Positions 15,370 to 23,570 of a stretch of DNA of 64,000 nt are shown piece after piece (position 1 is the stretch's first letter; the number at the start of each line of letters is the position of its first letter). Made by a program: the position numbers and the translations under genes. The DNA is taken from NCBI GenBank assembly GCA_019750135.1, contig JAIEOV010000018.1, forward strand, positions 186,001 to 250,000, in the 5' to 3' direction. This stretch comes from Reyranella sp. GTDB taxonomy: Bacteria > Pseudomonadota > Alphaproteobacteria > Reyranellales > Reyranellaceae. Below the pieces are notes generated by a model. It made no database searches, was not told where the DNA came from, and saw only the letters and a list, made by a program, of their open reading frames with translations.

Positions 15370-17205
15370 ATGCGCGTGCTCGGCATCTCGGCCTTCTACC
15401 ATGACAGCGCTGCCGCGCTGATCGAGGACGGCCACCTCGTCGGCGCCGCGCAGGAAGAGCGCTTCACCCGCAAGAAGCACGATTCCGGCTTCCCGCAGCA
15501 GGCCGTGCAGTACTGCCTCGACGAGGCCGGCATCAAGCTTCAGGACATCGACTACGTCGCCTTCTACGACAAGCCGTTCCTGAAGTTCGAGCGCCTGCTC
15601 GAGACCTACCTCGCCTACGCGCCGCGCGGCTTCCAGTCCTTCCGCATGGCCATGCCGCTGTGGCTGAAGGAGAAGCTCTTTCAGAAGACGTTGCTGCGCG
15701 ATGAGATGAAGCACTGGCAGCCCGACTTCGACTGGCAAAAGCGGCTGCTGTTCGGCGAGCACCATCAGAGCCACGCCGCCTCGGCCTTCTTCCCGTCGCC
15801 CTACGAAGAGGCCGCCGTGCTGTGCATGGACGGCGTCGGCGAATGGGCGACGACGTCGCTGGCCTGGGGCCAGGGCAACAAGCTCGAAATGCTGAAGGAG
15901 ATCCACTTCCCGCATTCGCTCGGGCTGCTCTATTCGGCGTTCACCTATTACACCGGCTTCAAGGTCAACTCCGGCGAATACAAGGTCATGGGCCTCGCGC
16001 CCTATGGCGAGCCGAAGTTCAAGGACCTGATCCTCGACAAGATCGTCGACCTCAAGGAAGACGGCAGCTTCCGCCTGGACCAGCAGTACTTCGACTACTG
16101 CACCGGGCTGCGCATGACGAACGAGAAGTTCGGCGAGCTGTTCGGCGGACCGGCGCGCAAGCCCGAGGAGTTGCTGGGCCAGCATCACATGGATCTCGCG
16201 GCGTCGGTGCAGGCCGTCACCGAGGAGATCGTGATCCGGCTGGCGCGCTCGGTGAAGAAGGAGACCGGGGCGAAGAACATCTGCCTGGCCGGCGGCGTGG
16301 CGCTGAACTGCGTCGCCAACGGCAAGCTGCTGCGCGAGAACCTGTTCGACGGCATCTGGGTGCAGCCGGCGGCCGGCGATGCCGGCGGCGCGGTCGGCGC
16401 GGCCTATGCCGCCTACCACGGCTATCTCGGCCAGGGCCGCAAGCTCAACGGCCATCTCGACGGCATGGCGGGCTCCTATCTCGGCCCGGAATATTCCGAC
16501 GACGAGATCGAGAAGCGGCTGGTCGCGGCCGGCGCAAAGCTGACGCGGTTGACGCGCGAGCAGACCATCGAGCAGACGGCCCAGGCCCTGGCCGACGAGA
16601 AGGCGGTGGGCTGGATGCAGGGTCGCATGGAGTTCGGTCCGCGCTCGCTGGGCGCCCGTTCGATCCTGGGCGATGCGCGCTCGCCCTCGATGCAGAAGAC
16701 GCTGAATCTCAAGGTGAAGTACCGCGAATCGTTCCGGCCGTTCGCGCCGGCGGTGCTGCGCGAGGACGTCGACAAGTATTTCGACTTCAAGACCGACAGC
16801 CCCTACATGCTGATGGTGGCGCCGGTGAACGAGGATCGCCGCCGCGCCATGAACGAGGCCGAGCAGGCGCTGTTCGGCATCGACAAACTGAACGTGCCGC
16901 GCTCCGACATCCCGGCGGTGACGCACGTCGACTACTCGGCGCGCATCCAGACGGTGCACAAGGAAACCAACCCGGCCTTCCACGACCTGCTTCAGTCGTT
17001 CAAGGCCAAGACCGGCTACTCGGTGGTGGTGAACACCTCGTTCAACGTGCGCGGCGAGCCGATCGTCTGCACGCCCGAGGATGCCTTCCGCTGCTTCATG
17101 GGCAGCGAGATCGAGGTGCTGGTGGTCGGCAACTGCTTCCTGCGCAAGGAAGACCAGGATCCGGCGCTGAAGCTCGACTACAAGAACGCCTTCGAGCTGG
17201 ATTAG
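15370..17205 (+). CDS. NodU/CmcH-family O-carbamoyltransferase (SxtI-like)
   Basis: The 611-residue protein opens with MRVLGISAFYHDSAAAL and carries the Kae1-like metal site GEHHQSHAASAFF (130-141) and CMDGVGEW. It also has the C-terminal carbamoyltransferase block GRMEFGPRSLGARSILGD and VVVNTSFNVRGEPIV. The family makes carbamoyl-adenylate from carbamoyl phosphate and ATP, then moves the carbamoyl group to a hydroxyl of a sugar, antibiotic or toxin. Length is normal. It is the last gene of the cassette; no glycosyltransferase or natural-product synthase is adjacent, so the acceptor is unknown. Confidence 0.93.
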   Translation: MRVLGISAFYHDSAAALIEDGHLVGAAQEERFTRKKHDSGFPQQAVQYCLDEAGIKLQDIDYVAFYDKPFLKFERLLETYLAYAPRGFQSFRMAMPLWLKEKLFQKTLLRDEMKHWQPDFDWQKRLLFGEHHQSHAASAFFPSPYEEAAVLCMDGVGEWATTSLAWGQGNKLEMLKEIHFPHSLGLLYSAFTYYTGFKVNSGEYKVMGLAPYGEPKFKDLILDKIVDLKEDGSFRLDQQYFDYCTGLRMTNEKFGELFGGPARKPEELLGQHHMDLAASVQAVTEEIVIRLARSVKKETGAKNICLAGGVALNCVANGKLLRENLFDGIWVQPAAGDAGGAVGAAYAAYHGYLGQGRKLNGHLDGMAGSYLGPEYSDDEIEKRLVAAGAKLTRLTREQTIEQTAQALADEKAVGWMQGRMEFGPRSLGARSILGDARSPSMQKTLNLKVKYRESFRPFAPAVLREDVDKYFDFKTDSPYMLMVAPVNEDRRRAMNEAEQALFGIDKLNVPRSDIPAVTHVDYSARIQTVHKETNPAFHDLLQSFKAKTGYSVVVNTSFNVRGEPIVCTPEDAFRCFMGSEIEVLVVGNCFLRKEDQDPALKLDYKNAFELD

Positions 17206-17211
17206 TTTTCT

Positions 17212-17286
17212 GTCGTCCTGAGCGAAGCGAAGGACCTCATCGCCGCTTGCAATCGGCATGAGATCCTTCGCTTCGCTCAGGATGAC
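17212..17286. repeat. 75-bp palindromic repeat, copy 2 (inverted relative to copy 1)
   Basis: It reads GTCGTCCTGAGCGAAGCG at the left and ends GCTCAGGATGAC. Its reverse complement differs from the 12546-12620 copy at two positions only (14 and 62). Those positions pair with each other in the hairpin. It fills the gap between the carbamoyltransferase and the MDR gene and may act as a terminator. Confidence 0.92.
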
Positions 17287-17307
17287 AGTATCCGCTAGAT
17301 TGGCCCC

Positions 17308-18288
17308 ATGCGCGCCATTGTCTGCGATCGCCTGGGCGATCCCTCCGTCCTGCAGATCAAGGACGTGCCGGTTCCCGAGATCGGCCCGGCCGACGTGATG
17401 ATCAAGGTCGGCGCCGCATCGGTGAACTTTCCCGACGTGCTGATGCTGACGGCCGAATACCAGCACAAGCCCGAGCTGCCGTTCATTCCCGGCATGGAAG
17501 GCGCCGGCACGATCTCGGCGGTCGGCGCCGAGGTGAAGACCTGGAAAGTCGGCGACCGTGTGATCTTCGGCGTGCGCCCCGGCGCCTTTGCCGAATACGT
17601 GAAGGTGCCGGCGTCGGGCAACCTGATGCGCCTGCCGGCGGGCTGGTCGGACGCCGAAGGCTCGGCGTTCCGCGTCGGCGCGACCACGGCCTATCACTCG
17701 CTGGTCCATCGCGCGGCGCTGAAGCCGCGCGAGGTGCTGCTGGTGCACGGCGCGTCGGGCGGCGTCGGCATGGCCGCGGTCCAGCTCGGCAAGCATCTCG
17801 GCGCGCAGGTGATCGCCACCGGCAGCAATGACGAAAGGCTGGCCATCGTGCGCGAGCAGGGCGCCGACCTGGTGGTGAACCTGGCGAGCGCCGACTTCGT
17901 GTCGGTCGTGAAGGGCATGACCGACGGGCGGGGCGCCAACGTGGTCTACGATCCGGTGGGTGGCGAGGTGCTGGAGAAGTCCATGCGCGCGGCGGCCTAC
18001 GGCGCGCGCCTGCTGGTCGTAGGCTTCACCTCGGGCGGCCCGACCAGGATCATGTCCAACCACGTGCTGATCAAGGGGCTGTCGATCCTGGGCGTGCGCG
18101 CCGGCGAGACCGCGCGGCGCGCCGGGTCGGACTACGCCAAGGACTACGCCGTCGAATTGCCGCGCTTGGCGGCGCTCGGCGTCATGCGCCCGCACATCTC
18201 CCATCGCTTCCCGATGGACCGCGCCGCCGACGCCTTCCGTGTCCTGATCGACCGCAAGGTCGTCGGCAAGGCCGTGATCGAGATGTAG
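17308..18288 (+). CDS. NADPH:quinone oxidoreductase-like MDR protein
   Basis: The 326-residue medium-chain dehydrogenase/reductase has GroES-like N-terminal domain features (PELPFIPGMEGAGTISAVG) and the NADP Rossmann motif HGASGGVGMAAVQLGKHLGA. It lacks the structural zinc cysteine cluster, which places it with zinc-independent quinone or enoyl reductases. It has the C-terminal FPMDRAADAFRVLIDRKVVGK typical of the group. Substrate unknown. It stands alone between a repeat and a convergent OmpA-like gene. Confidence 0.88.
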   Translation: MRAIVCDRLGDPSVLQIKDVPVPEIGPADVMIKVGAASVNFPDVLMLTAEYQHKPELPFIPGMEGAGTISAVGAEVKTWKVGDRVIFGVRPGAFAEYVKVPASGNLMRLPAGWSDAEGSAFRVGATTAYHSLVHRAALKPREVLLVHGASGGVGMAAVQLGKHLGAQVIATGSNDERLAIVREQGADLVVNLASADFVSVVKGMTDGRGANVVYDPVGGEVLEKSMRAAAYGARLLVVGFTSGGPTRIMSNHVLIKGLSILGVRAGETARRAGSDYAKDYAVELPRLAALGVMRPHISHRFPMDRAADAFRVLIDRKVVGKAVIEM

Positions 18289-18297
18289 AGCCCTGCA

Positions 18298-18735
18298 TCA
18301 GCGCGAGAACAAGATCGTCACCCGCCGGTCCTTGTCCGACGCGTTGTAGTTGCCGAGGTCCATGCTGCCGAAGGCCTCTGGATCCGCCGCAATCACGACG
18401 TGGTTCGCAGGATAGCCCGCCCGGATCAGCTCGGCGGCCACGGCCTGCGAGCGCTCGCGCGCGAGCTTGGCGTTCAGCGCCTTGTCGCCCAGCTTGTCGG
18501 TATGGCCGACCAGGCAGATCGACGTCACCTGCCGGTCCTTCGCCGTCTTCACCGCCTCGGCGATCTTGGGCTTGTCGGCCGCCCGCACGTGCGCGCTGCC
18601 GAGGTCGAACAGCACCCAAACCGGTTGCGGCTGGTTGGCGCCGCCGCCGCGCGCGCACGAGCCGACGGTCTGGGCGAACGACGGCGTGGCCGCCAGCAAG
18701 GCGCCGGTCGCAAGCAGCAGGCCGACTTTGGTCAT
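18298..18735 (-). CDS. OmpA-family outer-membrane/peptidoglycan-binding protein
   Basis: The start is set at ATG 18735, which overlaps the stop of the upstream isomerase gene by 4 bases and gives a clean signal peptide (about 1-22, ending SFAQ). The 145-residue product has the OmpA C-terminal fold with VLFDLGSAHV, the peptidoglycan-binding GHTDKLGDKALNAKLARER and a terminal DRRVTILFSR. It is small, with no beta-barrel. Coupling to a glutathione-dependent isomerase gene is unusual and may only reflect packing. Confidence 0.85.
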   Translation of the reverse strand: MTKVGLLLATGALLAATPSFAQTVGSCARGGGANQPQPVWVLFDLGSAHVRAADKPKIAEAVKTAKDRQVTSICLVGHTDKLGDKALNAKLARERSQAVAAELIRAGYPANHVVIAADPEAFGSMDLGNYNASDKDRRVTILFSR

Positions 18736-19328
18736 TTCAGTTCTCCTTTGAGCGCCAATTCGACGAAGGGCAGGCGGTCGTTGCCGAAGAACATCATATC
18801 GCCCACGAAGCTGGTCGGTGCACCGAAGACGCCGCGCGCCACCGCTTCGTCCGTCGTCGCCTTCAACCGGTCCTTGACGTCCTGGTCCTGGATGCGGCTG
18901 CCGATCTTGGCGGCGTCGAGTCCCGCCGCTGCCAGCACCTTCGCCACCTCGCCCATGTCGTTCAGGTTCACGCCGTCGATCCACATCGCCTTGTAGATGG
19001 CGGGATGGTAGCGATCGAAGAAGCCGTCGACCTGCGCCGCCGCCGCGCCGCGCATCAGGGCGAGGGTGTTCACCGGAAAAAACGGGTTGGCGTTGAACGT
19101 CACGCCATAGTGCTTGGCCCACATCGGCATGTCGAAGGCGGCCCATTTCGACTTCAGCGCCACCGTCATCGGCGAGGCGTTGCCGGTCGCCTTGAACACG
19201 CCGCCCAGCAGCATCGGCTTGCGCAAAAGGCTGGCGCCGGTGCGCTTGGCGATGGCCTCGACCTGGGTGTCGGCCAGGTAAGAATAGGGGCTGCCGTAGT
19301 CGTAGTAGAATTCCAGTGTGCGGGCCAT
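18732..19328 (-). CDS. 2-hydroxychromene-2-carboxylate isomerase (DsbA-like, kappa-GST family)
   Basis: The 198-residue protein begins MARTLEFYYDYGSPYSYLA, with Ser13 at the catalytic position that is Cys in DsbA. It retains the cis-Pro region GVFGAPTSFVGDMMFFGNDRL near the C-terminus. This is the HCCA isomerase family, which uses glutathione to isomerise a ring-cleavage intermediate in naphthalene-type breakdown; many members have other substrates. Next to it, in divergent orientation, are an SDR and a Rieske oxygenase, consistent with an aromatic role. Confidence 0.87.
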   Translation of the reverse strand: MARTLEFYYDYGSPYSYLADTQVEAIAKRTGASLLRKPMLLGGVFKATGNASPMTVALKSKWAAFDMPMWAKHYGVTFNANPFFPVNTLALMRGAAAAQVDGFFDRYHPAIYKAMWIDGVNLNDMGEVAKVLAAAGLDAAKIGSRIQDQDVKDRLKATTDEAVARGVFGAPTSFVGDMMFFGNDRLPFVELALKGELK

Positions 19329-19414
19329 TCGGGCTCCTCCTTGCTTGTCGCCAGCCTGCGCTGCTTCTAGCCTTGCCTCAAGAACGGCCTCAAGAAAGTT
19401 AAGGGACGAAGCGC

Positions 19415-20170
19415 ATGAGCAGGGTCGCAGGCAAGGTGGTGCTGGTGAGCGGCGCCGGATCGGGCATCGGACGCGCTACTGCTACACTGCTCGCCAAGGA
19501 AGGCGCCACGGTGATCGTCACCGACATCAACCGCCCCGGCGGCTTGGAGACGGTCCAGCAGATCGGCGGCAAGGCGCGCTTCGAAGAGCATGACACGTCC
19601 AAGGAAGCCGACTGGAAGCGCATCATCGACGGCATCCTGGAGCGCGAAGGCGCGCTGCACGGGCTGGTGAACAATGCCGGCATCTCGGGGCCGTTCCCGG
19701 CGACCTTCGAGACGGAGACCGTGGAGCAGTGGCAGCGCATGCTGTCGGTCAACGTCCAGGGCGTGTTCCTGGGCTGCAAGTACGGCGTGCCGGCGATCCG
19801 CCAATCGGGCGGCGGCTCGATCGTGAACACGTCGTCTTTGGCGGCTTTCCTCGGCACGCCGGATCTCTCGGCCTATGGCGCGAGCAAGGGCGCGGTGCGG
19901 CAGTTCACCAAGACGGTGGCGATCGACTGCGCGCGCAAGGGCTACAAGGTGCGCTGCAATTCGGTGCATCCCGGCATCATTTTGACGCCCATGGGCAATG
20001 CGGTGATGCCGAGCGACAAGGCCCGCGAGCGCGCCCGCCGGCGCATCCCGATCGGCGATTTTGGCGCGCCCGAGGACATCGCTTATGGCATCCTCTACCT
20101 GATTTCCGACGAATCGCGTTTCGTCACCGGCACCGAGCTGGTGATCGACGGAGGCATGAAAGCCATCTAG
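19415..20170 (+). CDS. SDR-family oxidoreductase
   Basis: The 251-residue classical short-chain dehydrogenase has the cofactor motif SGAGSGIGRATATLLAKEG, NNAGISGPF, the catalytic Ser in VNTSSLAAF, the YGASKGA Tyr/Lys pair and the C-terminal FVTGTELVIDGG. The acidic residue after strand 2 (VTDINRPGG) suggests NAD(H). It is followed after 18 bases by a Rieske oxygenase gene and may act on the oxygenase product. Confidence 0.88.
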   Translation: MSRVAGKVVLVSGAGSGIGRATATLLAKEGATVIVTDINRPGGLETVQQIGGKARFEEHDTSKEADWKRIIDGILEREGALHGLVNNAGISGPFPATFETETVEQWQRMLSVNVQGVFLGCKYGVPAIRQSGGGSIVNTSSLAAFLGTPDLSAYGASKGAVRQFTKTVAIDCARKGYKVRCNSVHPGIILTPMGNAVMPSDKARERARRRIPIGDFGAPEDIAYGILYLISDESRFVTGTELVIDGGMKAI

Positions 20171-20188
20171 CCAGCGACGGAGACGGCA

Positions 20189-21340
20189 ATGCAGCAGGCC
20201 GATCAAGTTGCGTATCTCGAGCGTATGTTGCGTATGGTGCGTACCAACACGCGGGATGACGGCCCGGGCGTCATGCACACGCCGGTCGAAGGCTATTACG
20301 ACCCGGTGCGCTACCAGCGCGAGGTCGACCTGCTGTTCCGCAAGTATCCCATCGTCGCCGCCTTCTCGAGCCAGCTGCGCAAGGCCGGCGACTTCGTGGT
20401 GCACAACGAGACCGGCCAGCCGATCCTGGTCACGCGCGGCACCGACGGTGCGCTGCGCGCGTTCCTCAATGTCTGCCGCCATCGCGGCGCCGCCATCGAG
20501 CAGAAGCCCTGCGGCGCCAACAAGCGCGCCTTCGTCTGCGCCTACCACGGCTGGAGCTACGATCTCACCGGCCGGCTGGTCGGCATCACCGACAGCGCAA
20601 CGTTTGGCGAGATCGACCGGAGCAAGTACGGGCTGCGCCGGCTGAAAGTGGCGGAAAAGTACGGCCTGGTCTGGGTCGTGCCGACCGCGCTGGACGACAA
20701 CGAGGACGCCAGCCTCGACATCGAAAGCTACCTCGGTCCACTCAATGCCGACCTGTCAGGCTGGGACATGCAGGGCTGGGAGCTGCATTCCTCCGAGCCG
20801 ATCCGGCCGCGCATGAACTGGAAGCTGGTGATCGACACCTTCCTCGAGCTCTACCACTTCCGCTACCTGCATCCCGGCACGGTCTTTCCGCTGTTCCTGG
20901 ACAACATCGCGACCTACGAACGCATGGGCAATCACATGCGGTGGGCGGCGGCCAAGCGCTCGCTGACCGAGCTGGAGAACCAGCCCAAGGAGAGCTGGCG
21001 CATCCGCGACCACGCCATCGTGTTCTATTCGCTGTTCCCCAACACCGTGCTGACCTACACCCAAGACCACTGCGGCGTGTTCTCGAGCTTCCCCATCTCG
21101 CCCGACGAAGCGGTGTTGCAGTTCTCCGTGCTGGTGCCGCCGGAGGAGAAAGCCGCGAAGCCCGAGAAGTACTGGAAGGCCAACGTCGACCTGTTCGCCA
21201 ACGCGCTGGTCGAGGATCTCGGCATCGGCGAGACCATCCAGAAGAATTTCAGGAGCGGCGCCAACCGCCAGCAGACCTTCGGCAAGTTCGAGAAGGCGCT
21301 GGGCTGGTATCACCAGGAAGTGGCGGACGCCGTCTCTTAG
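20189..21340 (+). CDS. Rieske non-haem iron oxygenase, alpha subunit-like
   Basis: The 383-residue protein has the Rieske [2Fe-2S] ligands C96-x-H98 (CRHRG) and C117-x2-H120 (CAYHGW). The mononuclear iron site is in DTFLELYHFRYLH. A Glu occupies the position of the usual bridging Asp, a variant seen in a large subgroup with EGYH/ELYH. No beta subunit is adjacent, so it may act as an alpha-only oxygenase. It forms a two-gene operon with the SDR and ends at a strong hairpin. Confidence 0.9.
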   Translation: MQQADQVAYLERMLRMVRTNTRDDGPGVMHTPVEGYYDPVRYQREVDLLFRKYPIVAAFSSQLRKAGDFVVHNETGQPILVTRGTDGALRAFLNVCRHRGAAIEQKPCGANKRAFVCAYHGWSYDLTGRLVGITDSATFGEIDRSKYGLRRLKVAEKYGLVWVVPTALDDNEDASLDIESYLGPLNADLSGWDMQGWELHSSEPIRPRMNWKLVIDTFLELYHFRYLHPGTVFPLFLDNIATYERMGNHMRWAAAKRSLTELENQPKESWRIRDHAIVFYSLFPNTVLTYTQDHCGVFSSFPISPDEAVLQFSVLVPPEEKAAKPEKYWKANVDLFANALVEDLGIGETIQKNFRSGANRQQTFGKFEKALGWYHQEVADAVS

Positions 21341-21344
21341 TTCC

Positions 21345-21377
21345 TGCGGACCGCCGGCCTCCGGCCGGCGGTCCGCA
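21345..21377. terminator. Perfect 15-bp stem hairpin between convergent genes
   Basis: Arms TGCGGACCGCCGGCC (21345-21359) and its exact complement (21363-21377) enclose a 3-base loop. It lies 4 bases after the Rieske oxygenase stop and 10 bases before the end of the convergent gene. No T-run follows on either strand. It probably ends transcripts from both sides. Confidence 0.7.
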
Positions 21378-21387
21378 AGACGAAGAC

Positions 21388-21912
21388 TTACTTGATCGTC
21401 ACCTGATGCGTGACCTTCTCGCCGTCGGTCACGGTGAGTTCCTTGAAGCCCAGCAGCTTCAGCAGGTCGAAGAACGTCGCGTCCTCGGCCACCGTGCGCT
21501 CCTGGAAGAACGGCGACAGCCGCGACATGGTCGTCATGTTGGCGAGCAGCGCGCGCATGCGATAGACGGTGTTGAGCTCGCCCTGCTGCATGCCGACGAT
21601 GATCATCTTGTCGGCCTTCTCACCCTTGGCGAACACCGCATAGGGCACGCGATAGGCCGACTGGATCGTGCCCTGCGAGACCACGGTGGTGAACTGGATG
21701 CGCTGGGCGCGCTCGACGCCGGCGATGGTCTGCAGCTGCGATTCGAACACCTCGGTCGAGGTCGGCTTGGGGTAGTAGTAGCCGATGTAGCGGTCGTCGG
21801 TCGCAGCCTTGGGCGCGGGAGCGGCCGCGGGCTTGGCCGCCTGCTGCGCCAGCGCCGGCAGGGCCGCGGCGGTCAGGGCAATGGCCACAGTGGCTGCGAA
21901 AGTCTTCATCAT
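21388..21912 (-). CDS. Exported protein of unknown function
   Basis: The start is placed at ATG 21912 (MMKTFAATVAIALTAAALPA), which gives a clear signal peptide cleaved near LAQQ. The open frame extends further upstream into the neighbouring SDR gene, which is not expected to be real. The 174-residue product has an Ala/Pro-rich linker and then a mixed alpha/beta domain (YIGYYYPKPTSTEVFESQLQ; TTVVSQGTIQSAYRVPYAVF). I do not recognise a family. It lies 28 bases downstream of the SDR on the same strand. Confidence 0.75.
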   Translation of the reverse strand: MMKTFAATVAIALTAAALPALAQQAAKPAAAPAPKAATDDRYIGYYYPKPTSTEVFESQLQTIAGVERAQRIQFTTVVSQGTIQSAYRVPYAVFAKGEKADKMIIVGMQQGELNTVYRMRALLANMTTMSRLSPFFQERTVAEDATFFDLLKLLGFKELTVTDGEKVTHQVTIK

Positions 21913-21940
21913 TTGGGTCACTCCCCCAGGGTAATTCCGA

Positions 21941-22714
21941 TCAGAACAACGTATAGCCGCCATCGATGACAAAGTCGCGCCCCGTCGTATAGCCGGTGGC
22001 GCCGCTCGCCAGGTACACGGCAATGGGTCCGAAATCGGCGCCGACGCCCCAGCGCCGCTCGGGAATGCGCGGCATCACGTTGCCGGCGAATTTCTCGTTG
22101 CCGAAGGCGTTGGCCGTCATCTCGGTCTCGATCCAGCCCGGCAGGATGGAGTTGGCCGTGATCTTGTAGCGCGCCAGCTCGACGGCGAGCGCCCGCACCA
22201 TGGCGCAGACGCCGCCCTTGCTCGCGCCATAGTGGCTGGAGCGCGCCGCGCCCTCGATGGCGGCGGTACTGGCCATCGCCACCAGCGAGCCGCCCTTGCC
22301 GCGCTCAACCATGTGGCGCGCTGCCGCCTGGAAGGTGAAGAACACGCCGTCGAGATTGACGCGCATGACGCGGCGCCATTCCTCGTAGTCCATCTCGAGC
22401 AGCGAGCCCTTGCCACGACCCGAGACGCCGGAGTTGGCGACGCAGTTGTCGACATGGCCCATCACCTTCAGCGTCTCGGCAAAGCCTGCCTGGACCTGGG
22501 CCTGGTCGCCGACATCGACAATCTGGGTATGGACCTTGCGGCCGTGGCGCTTCAGCTTCTCTGCGGCGTCGGCATTCTTCTTGGGGTTGGTGCCCCAGAT
22601 GCAGACATCGGCACCGGCCTCGGCAAGTGCATCGGCCATGCCGAAACCGATGCCGCCATTGCCGCCGGTGATCAGCGACACCTTGCCCGTCAGATCGAAG
22701 CCCTTGTAGGCCAT
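21941..22714 (-). CDS. SDR-family oxidoreductase
   Basis: The 257-residue protein has the Rossmann motif ITGGNGGIGFGMADALAEAG, the NSGVSGRG segment, the Ser region AMASTAAIEG and YGASKGGV. It ends ATGYTTGRDFVIDGGYTLF. The residues after strand 2 (WGTNPKKNADA) suggest NADP(H). RBS is weak. Substrate cannot be assigned; similar proteins include gluconate 5-dehydrogenase-like and acetoacetyl-CoA reductase-like enzymes. Confidence 0.86.
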   Translation of the reverse strand: MAYKGFDLTGKVSLITGGNGGIGFGMADALAEAGADVCIWGTNPKKNADAAEKLKRHGRKVHTQIVDVGDQAQVQAGFAETLKVMGHVDNCVANSGVSGRGKGSLLEMDYEEWRRVMRVNLDGVFFTFQAAARHMVERGKGGSLVAMASTAAIEGAARSSHYGASKGGVCAMVRALAVELARYKITANSILPGWIETEMTANAFGNEKFAGNVMPRIPERRWGVGADFGPIAVYLASGATGYTTGRDFVIDGGYTLF

Positions 22715-22735
22715 GAGTGTTCCCCCGAATCGAAA

Positions 22736-22760
22736 CCGGGCGGGATAAGAGCCCGCCCGG
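22736..22760 (-). terminator. Hairpin terminator between SDR and pirin genes
   Basis: CCGGGCGGG (22736-22744) pairs exactly with CCCGCCCGG (22752-22760) around a 7-base loop. Read on the minus strand the stem is followed by a short TTTCGATT stretch. It lies 25 bases past the end of the pirin gene on the upstream side of the SDR start, so only its minus-strand position relative to neighbouring genes makes sense for transcripts entering from the pirin start side; it may also act as a leader hairpin of the SDR gene. Confidence 0.45.
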
Positions 22761-22785
22761 TCCGAAGCGTCAATTCCGAGGGTCG

Positions 22786-23502
22786 TCAGTTCAGCTTGTC
22801 GGTTTCGACCAGCACAATCTCGGCGTCCTCGACGGCCTTGAGCTCGATCTCCGGCACGTCGACCACAGCGATGCCGTCACGCGCCTTGGCCGTGACCGGC
22901 TGGCCATTGCCGCCGCTCACCTCGATCTTGCCCTTGGCCGCCACCAGGTACGTGGGCTTGCCGTCGAGCTTCTGGCGGATCGTCTGCCCCGCCTTCAGCG
23001 TGCCGGCATAGAGCGCGCCGTCGGCATAGAGCGGGATCGCCCCGTCATGCCCGCGGCCCGAGGCCAGCGGCACCAGCTTGCCGTCGCGTCCTTCGGCCGG
23101 GAACTGCACGGTCTCCCAGCGCGCCGGCACGCCCTCCTTGTTGGGCAGGATCCAGATCTGGAACAGCTCGGTCTCGGCCTGCTCCATGTTGTACTCGGCG
23201 TGCTGGATGCCCTGGCCCGCGCTCATCACCTGGATCTGGCCCGCCTCGGTGCGGCCCTGGTTGCCCAGGTGATCCTGATGCGTGATCGCGCCTTTGATGA
23301 CGTAGGTCACGATCTCCATGTCGCGATGGGGATGCGGCGGGAAGCCGGACTGCGGCGCGATGCGGTCGTTGTTCCACACGCGCAGCGCACCCCAGTGCAC
23401 GCGCTCGGGATTGCGGTATTCGGCAAAGCTGAAATGGAAGTTGGCGTTGAGCCAGCCGTGGTTCGACTTGCCGAGCTTCTCGAAGGGTCTCAGTTCGATC
23501 AT
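22786..23502 (-). CDS. Pirin-family protein
   Basis: The 238-residue bicupin has the pirin metal-site region GFPPHPHRDMEIVTYV and a second histidine motif in ITHQDHLGN. The MSAGQGIQHAEYN region supplies a further His/Glu pair. Bacterial pirins are iron-binding cupins; some have quercetin 2,3-dioxygenase activity and some have redox regulatory roles. Start at ATG 23502. It is monocistronic or leads into the SDR gene. Confidence 0.9.
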   Translation of the reverse strand: MIELRPFEKLGKSNHGWLNANFHFSFAEYRNPERVHWGALRVWNNDRIAPQSGFPPHPHRDMEIVTYVIKGAITHQDHLGNQGRTEAGQIQVMSAGQGIQHAEYNMEQAETELFQIWILPNKEGVPARWETVQFPAEGRDGKLVPLASGRGHDGAIPLYADGALYAGTLKAGQTIRQKLDGKPTYLVAAKGKIEVSGGNGQPVTAKARDGIAVVDVPEIELKAVEDAEIVLVETDKLN

Positions 23503-23570
23503 GGTTGTTTACCTCTTGCCGCCAAGATGGCCCGTGGCGACAAGGGATCAAGTTTCTGGTTGGTGACCGG

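Noticed and set aside
14745..17205. Saxitoxin-like biosynthetic cluster
   Set aside because: Only homologues of sxtI, sxtJ and sxtK are present. No sxtA polyketide synthase-like gene, amidinotransferase or other core gene is nearby.
15091..18204. Very long minus-strand open frame (over 1000 codons) opposite the carbamoyltransferase
   Set aside because: It is antisense to an unambiguous carbamoyltransferase and MDR gene. Its translation is low-complexity (Arg/His/Gly/Val-rich), as expected from GC-rich shadow frames. It also runs through the palindromic repeat.
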